Source: Ophiosphaerella korrae (lineage: Eukaryota > Ascomycota > Dothideomycetes > Pleosporales > Phaeosphaeriaceae). Taken from it: a stretch of 64,000 nucleotides of DNA. The notes beneath the pieces were generated by a model. The model saw only the letters and a list, made by a program, of their open reading frames with translations, was not told the DNA's origin and did no database searches. The DNA is taken from positions 234,582 to 298,581 of the forward strand of contig JALNQF010000040.1 in the NCBI GenBank assembly GCA_028456385.1. Direction: 5' to 3'. The position numbers and the translations under genes were made by a program. Below, one piece after another: positions 44,644-56,314 of this stretch (positions are counted from its first letter, which is position 1; every line of letters starts with the position of its first letter).

Positions 44644-46425
44644 ATGGTATATAAGTATCTGAAAACAAGACACCGCATGTTGCTTTCTTTGTCGCTAGCA
44701 TTGATAGCCATGTGGTTCTTCGTGAGAGCGCTTATAGTACTTGCGCCTGTAGCAAGCGTGTACTCGCAGTATGGGAATGGCCCCAAGGTACCTTTGCTTC
44801 TAGATGCTACTGCTGAGGAGTTAACAGCGGGGCTGGAGGCGGGCAAATTCACGAGTGTTGATCTAGTAAAGGTGAGTTTGATGGCTGTGTTTTGGTCGGT
44901 CGAGATGCTCATGCTGTGCAGGCCTATATTGGACGTATACTGGAGGTCAATTCAACGGTTCATGCGGTGACAGAGATTAACCCTGATGCGTGGAAGATTG
45001 CGAAAAAGCTAGATGAAGAGAGAGCAAGTGGGAAAATTCGAGGGTTCGTTCATGGGCGACGGAATGATGACCTTTGCTGACAAGCTGATTAGGCCTCTCC
45101 ATGGTTTACCGATTCTGGTCAAGAACAACATTGCTACTGCTGATCAGATGAACAATACTGCAGGATCATATGCATTGCTTGGCGCACGAGTACCGCGCGA
45201 TGCAACGGTGGTCGCTAAACTACGCAAAGCTGGTGCCATCATCCTAGGCAAGAGCAATCTTTCTCAATGGGCAAACTTTCGCATGTCCAATTCTTCGAAC
45301 GGCTGGTCTGCGCATGGTGGCCAGACTTATGGAGCATACCATCCCGGCCAGGATCCGAGTGGAAGCAGTAGTGGTAGTGGCGTAGCAGCAAGTCTTGGAT
45401 TAGCGTTTGGTACATTGGGCACCGAAACAGACGGAAGTATCTTATCACCAAGTCAACAAAATAATATTGTCGGCATCAAAACCACTCTGGGTCTTACAAG
45501 CCGGTCTCTCGTCATCCCAATCTCGGAACATCAAGATACTGTCGGCCCTATGGCACGCACCGTCAAAGACGCTGCCACTATTCTCCAAGCCATTGCCGGC
45601 CCAGACCCCCATGATAACTATACCTCCGCCATTCCATGGGCTAACTCAACTGTTCCCAACTATATCGCAGCCTGTCATCCAGATGCCCTACGCGGCAAAC
45701 GTATTGGCGTCCCACGCAACGCCATTGGTGCCCCTACAAACCTCACAGCTCCCGTCTACGCCGCCTACGAATCAGCCCTCGCCATCCTCCGCTCCGCGGG
45801 CGCCACTATCGTCGAAAACACAAATTACACCGCCTACGACACCTACCTCAACTCCAGCGCAGAAGGCACCCTCCTCACAGCCGACTTCGCCCCCAACCTC
45901 GCATCTTACCTCTCCCAGCTCACACACAACCCCCAAAACATCCACTCCCTCGCCAATGCCCGCAATTTCACGCGATCGGTCCCTGTAGAAGAGTACCCGT
46001 ACCGCGACACTGCCAACTTCGACGCATCCCTCGACACCAACTACACTCTTGCAGACCGCTGGGCCGCGTACCAGGAAAACCTTTTCCTCGGCGGTGAAGG
46101 CGGCATCCTTGGCGCGCTATCCAAGTACAATCTCGATGCCGTGGTACTGCCCACGCGCATATCATCAAGCATCAGCGCAATTGTTGGCGGGCCTGTGATT
46201 ACGGTGCCACTGGGACGGTATCCTGACAATTCGCCCGTGGTGATGAATGATAGGGGGGATTTGGTGGCTGTGGGCCCGAATGTGCCGTTTGGGATTGCGT
46301 TTGCGGGGAGGAGGTGGAGTGAGGAGACGTTGATTGGGGTGGCGTATGCTTTTGAGGTTAGGACTGGGGTGAGGAGGAAGGTTAAACCGGTGGTTGGGCT
46401 GGGGGTTGAGATTGGGGGTGGATAG
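44644..46425 (+). CDS. Secreted amidase-signature family hydrolase
   Basis: Amidase-signature enzyme that hydrolyses amides. Exons 44644-44871, 44922-45043 and 45093-46425 give up to 560 residues. The Ser-cisSer-Lys triad is visible: Lys in PILVKNNIATADQM, the Ser-rich loop DPSGSSSGSGVAAS, and GTETDGSILSPSQQNNIVGI with the nucleophile Ser. Several NxS/T sequons and a hydrophobic N-terminus suggest secretion. The start is uncertain: a TATATAA at 44648-44654 overlaps the first ATG. ATG 44677 or, better, ATG 44710 (MWFFVRALIVLAPVASVYSQ, a clean signal peptide) may be used. The second intron has donor GTTCGT. The C-terminus, GVEIGGG, is unusually glycine-rich. Substrate unknown. Confidence 0.88.
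44648..44654 (+). promoter_or_regulatory. TATATAA box overlapping the first possible amidase start
   Basis: TATATAA lies two bases after ATG 44644. If it is the TATA box, transcription would start about 30-40 bases on and use the ATG at 44710. Confidence 0.4.
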
Positions 46426-47924
46426 TGAGACTCAATAAAGGCGTTCGAAGATAGGACTGAATGAGAAAAGTATCGTTATATCTTACTAATGCATCTAGTA
46501 CTCTACATGTATGAGGAGTCTACTTTCGGGGCAGTGTAGGGTAATACCTCACCAAGCTCGTTGTTCGGCGGTTTTCTATTTTAGTCAACCAGGCTTTACA
46601 CCGAAAGAGCGAGTACAAGTGTGCTATTTCTTCTACTTGAACACTTGGCGTCAACTGCATTCCTATTTAACGAGCCGCCACCTATACTCTTGTTGATTAG
46701 TACGATTCTCCGCTATCTTCCCGATCCAGAAACTTTTGACGCCTACAGCATGAGTACCGTCTTTGATGAACCAACGCCACTCTTGCCTGGTGAGTAATCG
46801 CCGTAAGCTGTGACATCTTCAGTCACGCTCCGATGAAGAAATTGAAAATGAAGCCGATGATCGGCAGCTGACCTATCGCACTGGTTGGTCACAGCTGCCT
46901 TCTCTTCCTGTTTAGACAGTATCCGAAGGAGCGCGTAATGCAGTAACCAATTCCTGGGAGTGTCTTTCGAAAATTTGGGAAATTCTAGATATTGTGGCAT
47001 ACTAGGATGCACGTAGAAGTAGGAGGCAAGTGGCGACCCGCAGTCGGCGAGATGAGTTGGAATATATGGCTTGAGTAGCTACATGACGAGTTGGTGTCGG
47101 CGGCTATCTACTCCATCCGATCCTTTATCGGTGCCCACATAGAGCCGCATTGCTGACCTGAGCTTCCCCGATCACGTGCGGTTCTACTACACCACAATAT
47201 CCAAGGCGTAAAGTACTTTGATCTACGGTTTGTGTATCAGACTCCTTGTGATGCTTCGCCAGGCGAAATCTACTATGCGCTGTTTATTCTAGTGGACACG
47301 ACGGACTCACCAATCCTGATGCCAAGCATTCATTTGACTAAGGCATTTTCTGAAAGCCTGGTCATTAACCGAGAATACAATCATTGCGTTCATCGACTTT
47401 CGCGTTATTAATGGCCTGTTCACATTGCCAACCTGTTATACAGGGCATTTAGTACTGGATAGCTAGCTTAGCATTAGCGACGCTGCTGAGGAGGAACTCC
47501 AGACTCGGGGGCAATGTGTTTTGGGCTAGAGCTTTTGCATCGCGGCCTGGGGAATGAAAGACAAAAATGTCCAGCCGCAATTGCGATCTTGTAACCAACA
47601 GCTTCAGATCCTATATAGTGGCACTCTATACTCCCAAGAATCCATACTCTTTTGTTGCAGCTTGGAACTACATTCGAGATCGAGATTCTGTGTTAATAAT
47701 ACTAATCATATTATTATAGTTGGTATAGTAGAGCAGCCTAAACCTTTAGTAGACGAACTTCGAGAGGTAGTAATATATAACTTAACTTGTATTTATAGGT
47801 TACCCTACTGAGAAGTATATAAGGGGAGTATAATAGTGTATAGTAGATAGGGAGGAGGATAGGTCAAGACGAAATTTATTAAGGAAGGTTTGCGTACGAC
47901 TGCGTCCGCCTGACTACTGTCTCG
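46426..47924. other. Gene-poor interval with a possible transporter start
   Basis: About 1.5 kb. At 46750 a frame begins MSTVFDEPTPLLPGE, which resembles the first residues of many MFS transporters before their first intron, but no transmembrane continuation was found. The rest is stop-rich. Confidence 0.35.
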
Positions 47925-49680
47925 TGTCCTCCTCGTGCTACCCACGATAGCGGCGTCTGTCCGGACTGATCCTTCGAATCAACATCGGTCTTTCCCATGC
48001 CTAGCGGTAGGTTGGCTACTGTATTGTGTCCATTCTATACTGTGCTGCCCACGATAGCGGCGTCCATCCGAATTGATTCTTTAAGTCGACATCAACCTTT
48101 TCTGTGGCCAACAGCAACTTAACTATTCGTTACGTGCTGCCCATGATAGCGGCGTCTGCCCGGACTGATCCTTTGAGTCAACATCAACCTTGCCTGTAGC
48201 CAACAGCAGCTTGGCTACTGTCTCGTGTCCGTTCTGTGCCGCCTGCTACAGCGGCGTCTGTCTGGACTGGTCCTCTGAGTCAACATCAACCTTGCCTGTG
48301 GCTAGTAGCAGCTTGACTACTGTCTCGTGTCCGTTTTGTGCTGCACACAATAGCGGCGTCCGTCCGTTCTGATCCTTCGAGTCAACGTCGACCTTGTCAG
48401 TCTCAAGAAGCAAAGCCACTATTCTCTTGTACCCAAACTCCGCCGAATACGAAAATACAGTCCTGCGTTTTGAGAACGTGAAATCGCGCCCAATGGTCTT
48501 TTGGCTACACTCTTCATAGTAGTCACAGCTGTTCATTTCATAAGGTTCATCTTCAAAAGACTGCTTCACAACTAAACCCTTTAGCAATGTCTGGATAGCC
48601 TCTTTGCTCCCCATTGCCATGGCAGCAAAAAGGGGACATCCATAACGCTCGTTTTCTACTTCCAAAGAAGAGATAATATCTGGACGTATACCGATAAGGT
48701 TTGGCATATTGTGCTCCCCTAGTAGATATAAAAGACTTACACCGGCTGAGTGCCTGCGTACTTCGCGCTTTTCAATCAGGTTGTCAAGCCCAACCCATAG
48801 ACGTAGCGGGAAGCTTTGAAGAAAGTGCGCCTGGGTGACGCTGCCTCCTTCTGCCGTATTCGCATGGTAAAGTGCATTCTTTGTAGCATACTCCGGGAAG
48901 GGAAATGCACTATCAACTAACTTGCGAATCTCTCTAGCTTGCCGCGATGAGGCCTTGGGAAGGCTTTCGGGGATTTTCAATAGAGTAAGGATGTCCACGC
49001 TCAAGTAGTTAAGGCAGCACTGTTTCAACCGCTCATGGCTTTGGCCCTAGATATTGCGACTAAGATCACACCAGACGCTGCTGAGGCCGTCTTCTTTCAG
49101 AACAAAGTCTCGCACGGACTCGTGAATGAATTGAACTTTCGTAGATTTTGTAATCTCTGTTAGTCCTTTAGAGGAGTCGAGTATAAAGTTCTTAATCACG
49201 TCTCTTGTAATATCTCCTGGGTCCCACGTTGATACTGCGTCTGGTTCGACTCCAGAAAGAATAGCAACGTACAACTGCTCAGGACTTAGCGGCTGCTTAG
49301 CAAAAAGCACCCATTGAATGCACAAGGTCAGCTCGTCTCTATTGTGTAAGTCGCGCGTCAAGATATTACGAAATAGTTCGTATAAGTCGGCCAGAATCTC
49401 TTATAGTCTCCGACGGAGTGCATAAACCCGGCCGCGATCGTACTCTTTGTTTAGAATTCCTACGACTAGAACGAACCACATAAAGATTCCTGATACCTTT
49501 ACTTAAAGTTCGCTTCGAATCTGCTGCGCGATTTTACTCTACCCAATCTTTAACTCGCTCTCTAGATAGTTAATAATATCCTGCGTGTGTCCTTCTTAAC
49601 CTTGTAGTACTAGATCTAACCCTTTACTAATTGTAATATAGGGGTAATGCCTACTCAAAAAACAGACTTAAAGTTAGATT
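47925..49680 (-). pseudogene. NACHT-ankyrin STAND pseudogene with Gln-to-stop changes
   Basis: The C-terminal part of a fungal NLR-like gene, read leftward in one frame. It begins about 49660 with YPYITISKGLDLVLQG, then KVSGIFMWFVLVVGILNKEY (the end of the NACHT/winged-helix region), DLHNRDELTLCIQWVLFAKQ, VQFIHESVRDFVL and a linker. Ankyrin repeats (NGRTPLLCAAQNGHETVVKL and several more) run to about 47925. At least six stops interrupt the frame, including after LVLQG, KIG, SEL, RRRL and SRNI (TAG at 49048-49050). In each case Gln (CAA/CAG) is the one-base ancestor that fits. The Walker motifs are absent, so the 5' half is missing or beyond recognition. Frameshifts also break the distal ankyrin repeats below 48150. 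Confidence 0.85.
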
Positions 49681-50852
49681 CTAGACGACAGAGCAAGCTC
49701 ACCAATACGCTCAAAGAACGATATCATGTCACGTATCTACTCTTCTGCGCAGCTCGCTTGTAAACTACGTTAATGATAACAATACTTAACAATAATTTAA
49801 GTATCGTTAACAAGCCTGTCGGTGACTGTTGTATTGTGTGTTGTGACTGTATAATGGGAGTTTGGGCTCCGTCGTCGCTCTCGTGTTGCTGTCTCGCGGC
49901 TAGATGGCTGTTGCTGTGTTCGATGAACGTGTTCATGTTGTGTAGCTTGCTCGCAAATTTTGTCGGTCTGTCTGTGCCGCAACGGTGGCTCTACAGGTGC
50001 CAAATCGACGCGGAGGGGTGCGTGATGGATTGTAGAGACCGTTACGGCTACTGGCAGGTGCTTTTGTGATGGGTTTTCCAACTCATGTAACTCATCTGTT
50101 ACCTCACATTCCCAATTATCAACTCAATAGCCACTTAACTATCTGCTCACGATTGCATCCAAGTTCAAGTACCTTTACACTCCGCTATGGGCGGTACCTC
50201 TTCATGCAATAATTCGCGTTCGAATACTGTTTCGCGCGCCACCCGGTCGAAGTCATCATTTTGGCTGCTAGGTGTGCTGCTTGCAAATCTGGCCTCCACG
50301 AACTCCTAAATCCCAACTTGAACCGCCGTCGACTACGTTATTGAAGTGCTACCACATCCAGCTCCCCCAGCTCCCTAGTTGTTGTTGTCTGGCAGTAGTT
50401 GCTGATTGCGGTGATTGGGACAATTCACCTTGCGCCTGGTAGAACTGCCCTGGGAAGCCGGCGCTGGATTTGCGCATTGACTTCCTCTTGAAGCTGCTTC
50501 GGTGCACCATCGTACGTAGTCCCTGTCGGAATCGTGGGTCGGAGGGGCCTCGCGAGGCTGTGGGTTTAGGCTGCCGAGGCGCTGGGGGAGGACCGCTGTC
50601 GGCTCGAAGTGTTGGGGTCAAACTTGTCGTAACTAGCCTCACGCCGATCTTGCGGTCGCCAGCAGCCGGAAGGACTAGTTTGAGCTAGTCTCCGCCAGAG
50701 CTGGATAGGTGACATGCGAAACAACTCATTGCCCCGAGACGGCCGGTACTCGGACGAAGGTGCCTCTTCAATAGGGATTGCATTAAAAAGGCCGTCACAC
50801 ACAACTTCCCAGCTGTCAATAGAGCGGTCGCTTGAGCCCGCTACCTCCTGTA
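49681..50852. other. Intergenic or possible 3' exons of the next gene
   Basis: About 1.2 kb. Two minus-strand frames (50856-50566 with DSWEVVCDGLFNAIPIEEAP, and 50642-50349, Pro/Gln/Ser-rich) look protein-like and could be 3' exons of the gene at 50853-51586, but I found only a weak splice (donor GTCAAG, 41-nt intron) joining the first of them. Confidence 0.3.
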
Positions 50853-51586
50853 TCATGATTTGTCTTGTTGCTCACAATGCAACTTGACTTTGTTTGTCCT
50901 ATTGCTTCCAGGATCAGAGAATTCCCGCTTCCTTTTTGATGACTGCATCGTTTGGGATGAAGGCAAAATGTCGGATATAGATGGCTCCAAAGGCAGAGTA
51001 TCCGATGTGGATGGTGTTGCAGGAAACGTATCCGACGCAAGTGTAACTAGTTCCTCCCTCCGGCGCTTTCCCTGGTCCTGCTCATATTGGTTACAAAGTA
51101 GCGAGCCCTTCTCGGAATCCGGGGGGGAAGGAATCATCTCTCCCTTCTTAGCCTGCTTCTCGTCCACTTCTGGCGACGTTGGGGGTGTCGACGTCGGCCC
51201 GTTTTCTTCTGACATGTCTCTCAAATCTTGCTCTACCCTCAGTTTATACTCGGCTCTCACCTCGTCGGGCGTGAATCCCAGTACTGTCTCATCCGCGACC
51301 TCTGTGCCGTACATGTGGCGCCGGAGGCACTGGCCGAGCAGCAGCGCGTGTAGTTCGGCGTCGAGGGTTGCGAGGAAAGTAGGTGCATTGGAAGGCGCAC
51401 GTTCGTCGTGTATGAGCGGTATAGATGGGCGAGTGAGGAGGTGCGCGCCTTGGGTTTCGACGATATCACCGGGGATGGGCTGTAGGATGGGTCAGCGCGG
51501 AGATGGAAGGCGGCGGATAGGGGGGAAGGTACGCCGTAGATTTGATTGCAAACGTCGGCGGCAGCAAATATCCAGCTGCGGGGCAT
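50853..51586 (-). CDS. Hypothetical protein, acidic low-complexity C-terminus
   Basis: Exons 51586-51533 and 51479-50853 join in frame to 226 residues: MPRSWIFAAADVCNQIYG, then PIPGDIVETQGAHLLTRPSI and APTFLATLDAELHALLLGQC. The N-terminal half (to about residue 115) looks globular. The rest is charged and Ser/Pro-rich (SPEVDEKQAKKGEMIPSPPD) with a basic patch, SSKRKREF, that could be a nuclear signal. The 53-nt intron has donor GTACCT and acceptor CTACAG with a CTGAC branch site. I do not recognise the family. The protein may continue in additional 3' exons (see the next interval). A nuclear role is only a guess from composition. Confidence 0.55.
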
Positions 51587-52063
51587 GACGCTCTTGCGTG
51601 ATGAAAACGGAGTTGAATGTGGAGAGGTAGAGGTGGTCAGGTTGGCAAGAGGTCAATTGCGCCTTGTATGCGACCCGACCCGCCTTTCCACTTCTGTAGT
51701 TAATTACACTACGCTGGGCAACAATCACTCTCCCATATAATCTATACTTAGTTTTATTTGGAAATAAAAATACGCAAATTAATACTAAAGCAGTAGAGAA
51801 AATAATTAATCAACGTAATGGGCTGCGCGAATCTCGCCTTGGCCAAGACCAACGTCCGGAATATCTCTGGTCTGAATATGGTCACGTGATTTTGTTAGCG
51901 TCAAAACTTATAGCTAAGCTCCTGGTCGAAATTCACGTTGTTTTTACTGAATTGCCTTACCGTCCAGGATCCTTACGATTAACCTAGAATTATCAACACT
52001 TCGCTCTTTACTTCACCTCGGCCCCAAGGTCATTTCTGCTTATGCCTGTCTACCTATACCATC
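51587..52063. other. Intergenic, no gene recognised
   Basis: About 480 bases, AT-rich in the middle; includes the promoter of the hypothetical gene on the minus strand. No gene is seen. Confidence 0.35.
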
Positions 52064-52195
52064 CTAGCAATCATGCGCATTCCGGATTGCCTTTTTTTTA
52101 GTTGGTGGTTCATCATCTCTCATACTCCAAAGGCAATCCTGCAAAGCTTTCTGAGCGGTTGGTCTCTCATGTGCCATCTCAGTTTCGTGTGCATA

Positions 52196-53810
52196 TTAGT
52201 GGCGCAACATAGTCAGAAGCAGTTGACAGACTAGAACAATGTGAGCAGCAACACTCCGTACTTGCAATTTTGTTTTTGACACATACGTTGATTTCGACGC
52301 GGCCATGGCCCAACTGACTCTGATTTCAATGCGGCAATAATTTCCTCATATCTCCGCAGCCATCGAGGCTGAAGGTACTCGAACTCAATTCCCTGTCGCC
52401 ACGGATTCTTTGCAAATGCCCAAGGATGCGAATAGCCAAGCAATTCGATGCCAATTACGCCCAAACTCAAAACATCAACGCCCAAACCGTGTGGACCCAT
52501 CTCTCGTTCAGGCGCCAGATAGTGCACTGTCCCGCCCTGCCCCGGTCTCGCGCTGCGTTGTGAGCCTTCGGGGATCTGTTCGCAGCATCCAAGGTCGAGA
52601 ATGATTGTGGGTGACCATCCGGGCCCAGTGGCCGGGTCCATTCCGATATTCATGGGCTTGATATCACCATGCAACCAGCGATGGCTGTGAAGAAAGCCTA
52701 TGCCTTGAAGCACTGAATGGAAAATCTCCAAGGTCTTTTCAGAAATTTTACTCCCTAACTTCTGTTTTTCCCTCTCGATATACTGATCCAAGGTGCTTTG
52801 GCAAAGCAGACTGAGCACAAATACGTAGTCCTTGTCAGGAGACATCGTACCCCCTACGTCAATGACATCAATCGGTTTGACGATACCGCTGAAATTCTGC
52901 TCGTTGGAAAGCGCTGTTAGCCGTTCTAGCGATCTTTTTTCCCTTTCAATCGTCCTCGTGGTTGAGACCTTGGCAGAAAGTCGCTTCACAGCAACCAGCT
53001 TCCCCCTCGAATTTGTTGCAGAGAAAACTTTGCCACCGGCCCCCTGCGCGATGGCTGCATGTACAGTCCACTGGCCGTAAATTGTCGATGCTCCAGACGG
53101 CGTTGGTGTGAGCGCGGGGAAGGCCGTCGCATCCGCGTGCCCTGTAATTCTACAAAACCGCCTCCGGGCAGGAATGTATTCAGCAGACTGTGTATATTCC
53201 GTGTACCCAAATCGATATTGTAGGTTTCCAATTCGAATGAGCGATCTGGGCTTGTTCAACACTTGCCCATTTGCCGCGCTATTGCGTGTTAGGTGTGGCC
53301 TGTCATCCACACTCAGTGGCGCGTGCCTTATCCGTACAGACGAGACAATCTGAATAAAGCCAGTCTGCTGATCGAACACGAAGTGAAAATGTCGCCCTTG
53401 AACGTCTTTTAAGCCAGGCTGAGTGGCACGGCTAAGAGGGATATCAGGTTGCTTTGAGGGATCAAAGGCACTAGTGGTGCCGACAGTCCAACCACGAGTT
53501 GGTATCGGTGGAAAATATCCAGGCTAAGTCCATAAAATCCGTGCCAAATCTTCGTACCAGATATGTCTTCTGGCACCGGTGTGTCAGCTTCGGTGGTACT
53601 CTCCCCGTTGCTTTCACCCAGATTCTCTTTTGCTAAAGACTGTCGGAGATCAAACACTTCGCGATCGAACATTTTTTCGTCTTCTACCTGCATGACGATA
53701 TGACGATGGCGTTGGCTTGAATCGTAGGCGGCATTAAACTCGTAGCGGCTCCAGTTGTTGCACGGTACGAGCTTCGCGAAAACAGTATCCTGCACACCTG
53801 GAATTGCCAT
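52196..53810 (-). CDS. Atypical protein kinase with FHA-like N-terminus
   Basis: Predicted Ser/Thr-type kinase of 501 residues from exons 53810-53577, 53523-52287 and 52230-52196. The region PTRGWTVGTTSAF to LIRIGNLQYRFGY resembles an FHA phosphothreonine-binding fold. The kinase part has a Gly-rich loop AQGAGGKVFSA, the ATP-binding Lys in LVAVKRL, RWLHGDIKPMNIG (HGD in place of HRD) and ILDLGCCEQ (DLG in place of DFG). GTVHYLAPERE and DVLSLGVIGIELL follow. The Asp of both loops is kept, so activity is possible. The first intron (53 nt) needs donor GTGCCA. The last exon ends in TAA at 52198-52196, within the final helix; the same frame continues 43 codons with subdomain XI (MAHERPTAQKAL). The start at ATG 53810 was chosen because upstream codons lack an ATG. 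Confidence 0.75.
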
Positions 53811-54737
53811 GGTGCTTTTGACGGCGCGCTTGAAGGGACGCGACGAGAGACTTGGAATTCTACCTATTTCCAAACGTAGCAATAATTAGGGCGGCTATTA
53901 GCGATCTTTGTCCCAGAGACGATGACAGAGTGGGCCAATCTAGCCTCGTATCCTCCGCCTCAAAGCGCAAATATAAACGGCAAGTTAAAAAGCTTGGTGA
54001 TGAGTAGTGGCTTAGGTATCTTATCAAGGCAACAACCAAAAGGCAGCAATAGATGGTTCTTATTGATCCTCTCGTTATAAGCCGGGCTCTCGGGTCAATG
54101 ATTCATTTGCCGCTGCCAAGAGAAATACGGTCTAGCTCTGCCCCGATCGACGCGAACGCGAACCGTCTCTGGATGCAGAAGAAGCGGAGCACCTTGGCCA
54201 GTGCGGCGAGTACGCGCTGCGGGCCGCGATTTCATGCAGCGCCGGAGCGTCGGTTGGTACTTCCAGGGAAGCGAACCACCGATCCGGGCTAATGCGAGAT
54301 GACCCCGCGCGTCTTACCTCATGCACCGGTGAGTATTTTATTGCAAGATATGTGACTGCGCGAGTTGCACAAGCGTTCGGATTATCGTCACATCTGACTT
54401 GGGATTGGAAGCAGTGATAAGGCAAGGCCCCGGTGCTTGTTTATTCAGTCAACGCGCCTCTAGCGGCGAAACCAGCTTCGACACAGCGATCTCACACACC
54501 TCAAGATGCAGTTCAACGCATATCGATATCTACTTTGTGATGTAGAGCTATACAATCACGCCGCCCCAAAGTGTCGAGATCATCATTAAAGAATCGACCT
54601 ATTCGTGGCGCGAGGGACGCCTATTGCAAGAGCGACACAGTCTCAAATCACAATCCAGAGTATATGAATATGTGGAAAAGAGCAATGTGAAGCGCTGGTG
54701 TATCTCGCCACAAGTCTCAATACAAGGTGCTACAACC
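53811..54737. other. Intergenic, no gene recognised
   Basis: About 930 bases between the kinase start and the end of the nuclease-like gene. It includes the kinase promoter. No gene is seen. Confidence 0.4.
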
Positions 54738-56314
54738 TCATCCACCGCCCCCTTCAGCATCGCGAACCCCCAAAAACCCATCCCACCACTTGCGGAAGTC
54801 CCCATCGACCCAATCCCTCAGCACCCTTAAGCTCTTAACCAGCCGATATGTCTGCACCGTATTTGCCGTATTTCCCAAGGGAACTGAATGGAAGATCTGA
54901 ATATTCGACACCGGTTTGCGAATGCCCGAATTCAATGGGTGGGGAGCGTTTGAGGGCGTGACCCGGGCGAAGAAGAGCGACCACGCTTCGGATTGGATGT
55001 CTATGAGTGGAAATACAATCTGTGAGAGGATATCAGAGGGATCCGGGACCATCACGACGGTGGGAGACGGGGTCGGTTCCTGCGTCTGTGGTTGCTCCGC
55101 TCGCGACATTCTGCCACCTCTCCCACGACTTTTCCGTCGACCTCGTGCGACCATCTCCGATTCCAGTCGGCCAGGCCATGCCTCTGCTGCCGGCTTCTTC
55201 ACCCCAAGCGGATCAAGCTGCCCCACGAGTGCCTCGATCCGTGCCACCTGCGCCGTCACCCACACGCCCAGTTGTACCTTCGCCTCCTCCACGGTCCGAC
55301 TCTCGGTCTTGGTTTCGATTGATACAGCGATAGGTCGAGTGCGCAGGCCCTCGTAGCCGACGTGGTTGATGGAATCGGTTGACATGCCGACGAGGGATGA
55401 TATAATGTCGCGTGCGGGACCAGAGGGCTCGAGGTGAATGGCGTAATCGACGATCTTGCCAGTTGTGAGGTTGTTCGAATGCGTGGGGCGATATTCCGGT
55501 GTGATTCTGGCTGCAGTTCTGGATGTGTCACTCTGGTTAGCGAAGCTCTTTGAGTGTCCCAAATCGTGGACGGGCCGAAGAGTACTTACAAGCTTCGGAA
55601 CCCAACACTCGTCTCATCGCTTCCCAACGCCAGCTCCAGCACCTTGGTGTGCACGCGATTGTTCCACTCGGTCTCATGGTCCCGATTCACCGAACACCGG
55701 TGCGACAGCGAAATGATGTCCTGTATGATCCGCAGCTCCCACAGCAGCTCGTCCTCTGGCCTTCCATCCGATGTATCGAACTGGTGCTGCCTCACCTTGC
55801 CCATGTCCGCTTCCGCCAGTCGTTGTTTGAGTTTCGCAGGCACCACAGGCCCGTCGCCCACATCCTCCAGCTTCTCCAAGAGCGCAAGCCCGTTTCCACC
55901 AAGCTGCTCCCGTTTCGAAGCGGTCGTGTTCGCCAAGTGTGTGTATATGACCCCATTTCCAACATTCCATAAAGAAGTAATCTTCTTGGGGCTGGCCGAG
56001 CGGTTGGAGGAGTGCGACTGTGTGTGCGACCGTATAGGCGAACGAGCCTGGACATCGTTATCTTCGATGGGCTCTTGGGAAAGAGCCTCTTTATATGAGA
56101 GATCAAGAATGGGGTATGCGCTGCGTGCGAGGCGGTCCGGGCGAGGCGTTGCATCGTCGATATCGTCGTCAGGCGAATATGCGTCGTCAGGAAATTGGCG
56201 CTGATTTTTCGACGGCGAGGGCGTGCGCATGCGCTTCTTGTCAATGCTCTTTTTCGAGCGGGACGTATTGCTCTCGTGGGAAGGCATGAACATGTTCTGG
56301 TCGTTCGCCGCCAT
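54738..56314 (-). CDS. PD-(D/E)XK nuclease-like domain protein
   Basis: Fungal protein with a predicted PD-(D/E)XK nuclease fold, from exons 56314-55590 and 55518-54738, 501 residues. The first third is disordered, rich in Ser, Arg and Asp (KKSIDKKRMRTPSPSKNQRQ). The domain starts near SLWNVGNGVIYTHLAN. It has the helical segment RCSVNRDHETEWNNRVHTKV, then KIVDYAIHLEP (the Asp) and TRPIAVSIETK (the E-x-K), the typical order of this family. The C-terminus holds VQTYRLVKSLRVLRDWVDGD. The acceptor at 55519 is the second AG after the branch site; the first gives a wrong phase. ATG 56314 starts MAANDQNMFMP. A DNA-related activity is only predicted by fold. Related domains are common near transposons and effectors in fungi. 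Confidence 0.75.

Noticed and set aside
45407..45988. A Thr/Pro/Ser-rich ORF inside the amidase
   Set aside because: It is an alternate frame of the amidase catalytic region; its composition comes from the codon use of the real frame.
46750..46795. MSTVFDEPTPLLP as the first exon of an MFS transporter
   Set aside because: The N-terminus is suggestive, but no transmembrane exons follow on either strand, so it is not called.
31105..49680. A nonstandard genetic code in which TAG/TAA encodes Gln
   Set aside because: Intact genes here end with ordinary TAA, TAG and TGA (MED7, DUF2235, MTAP, MsrB), and the affected genes also carry frameshifts. RIP explains the Gln-to-stop pattern more simply.
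53811..53882. Longer kinase N-terminus from about 53882
   Set aside because: The extra codons start from TTG and lack an ATG; ATG 53810 is the first usable start.
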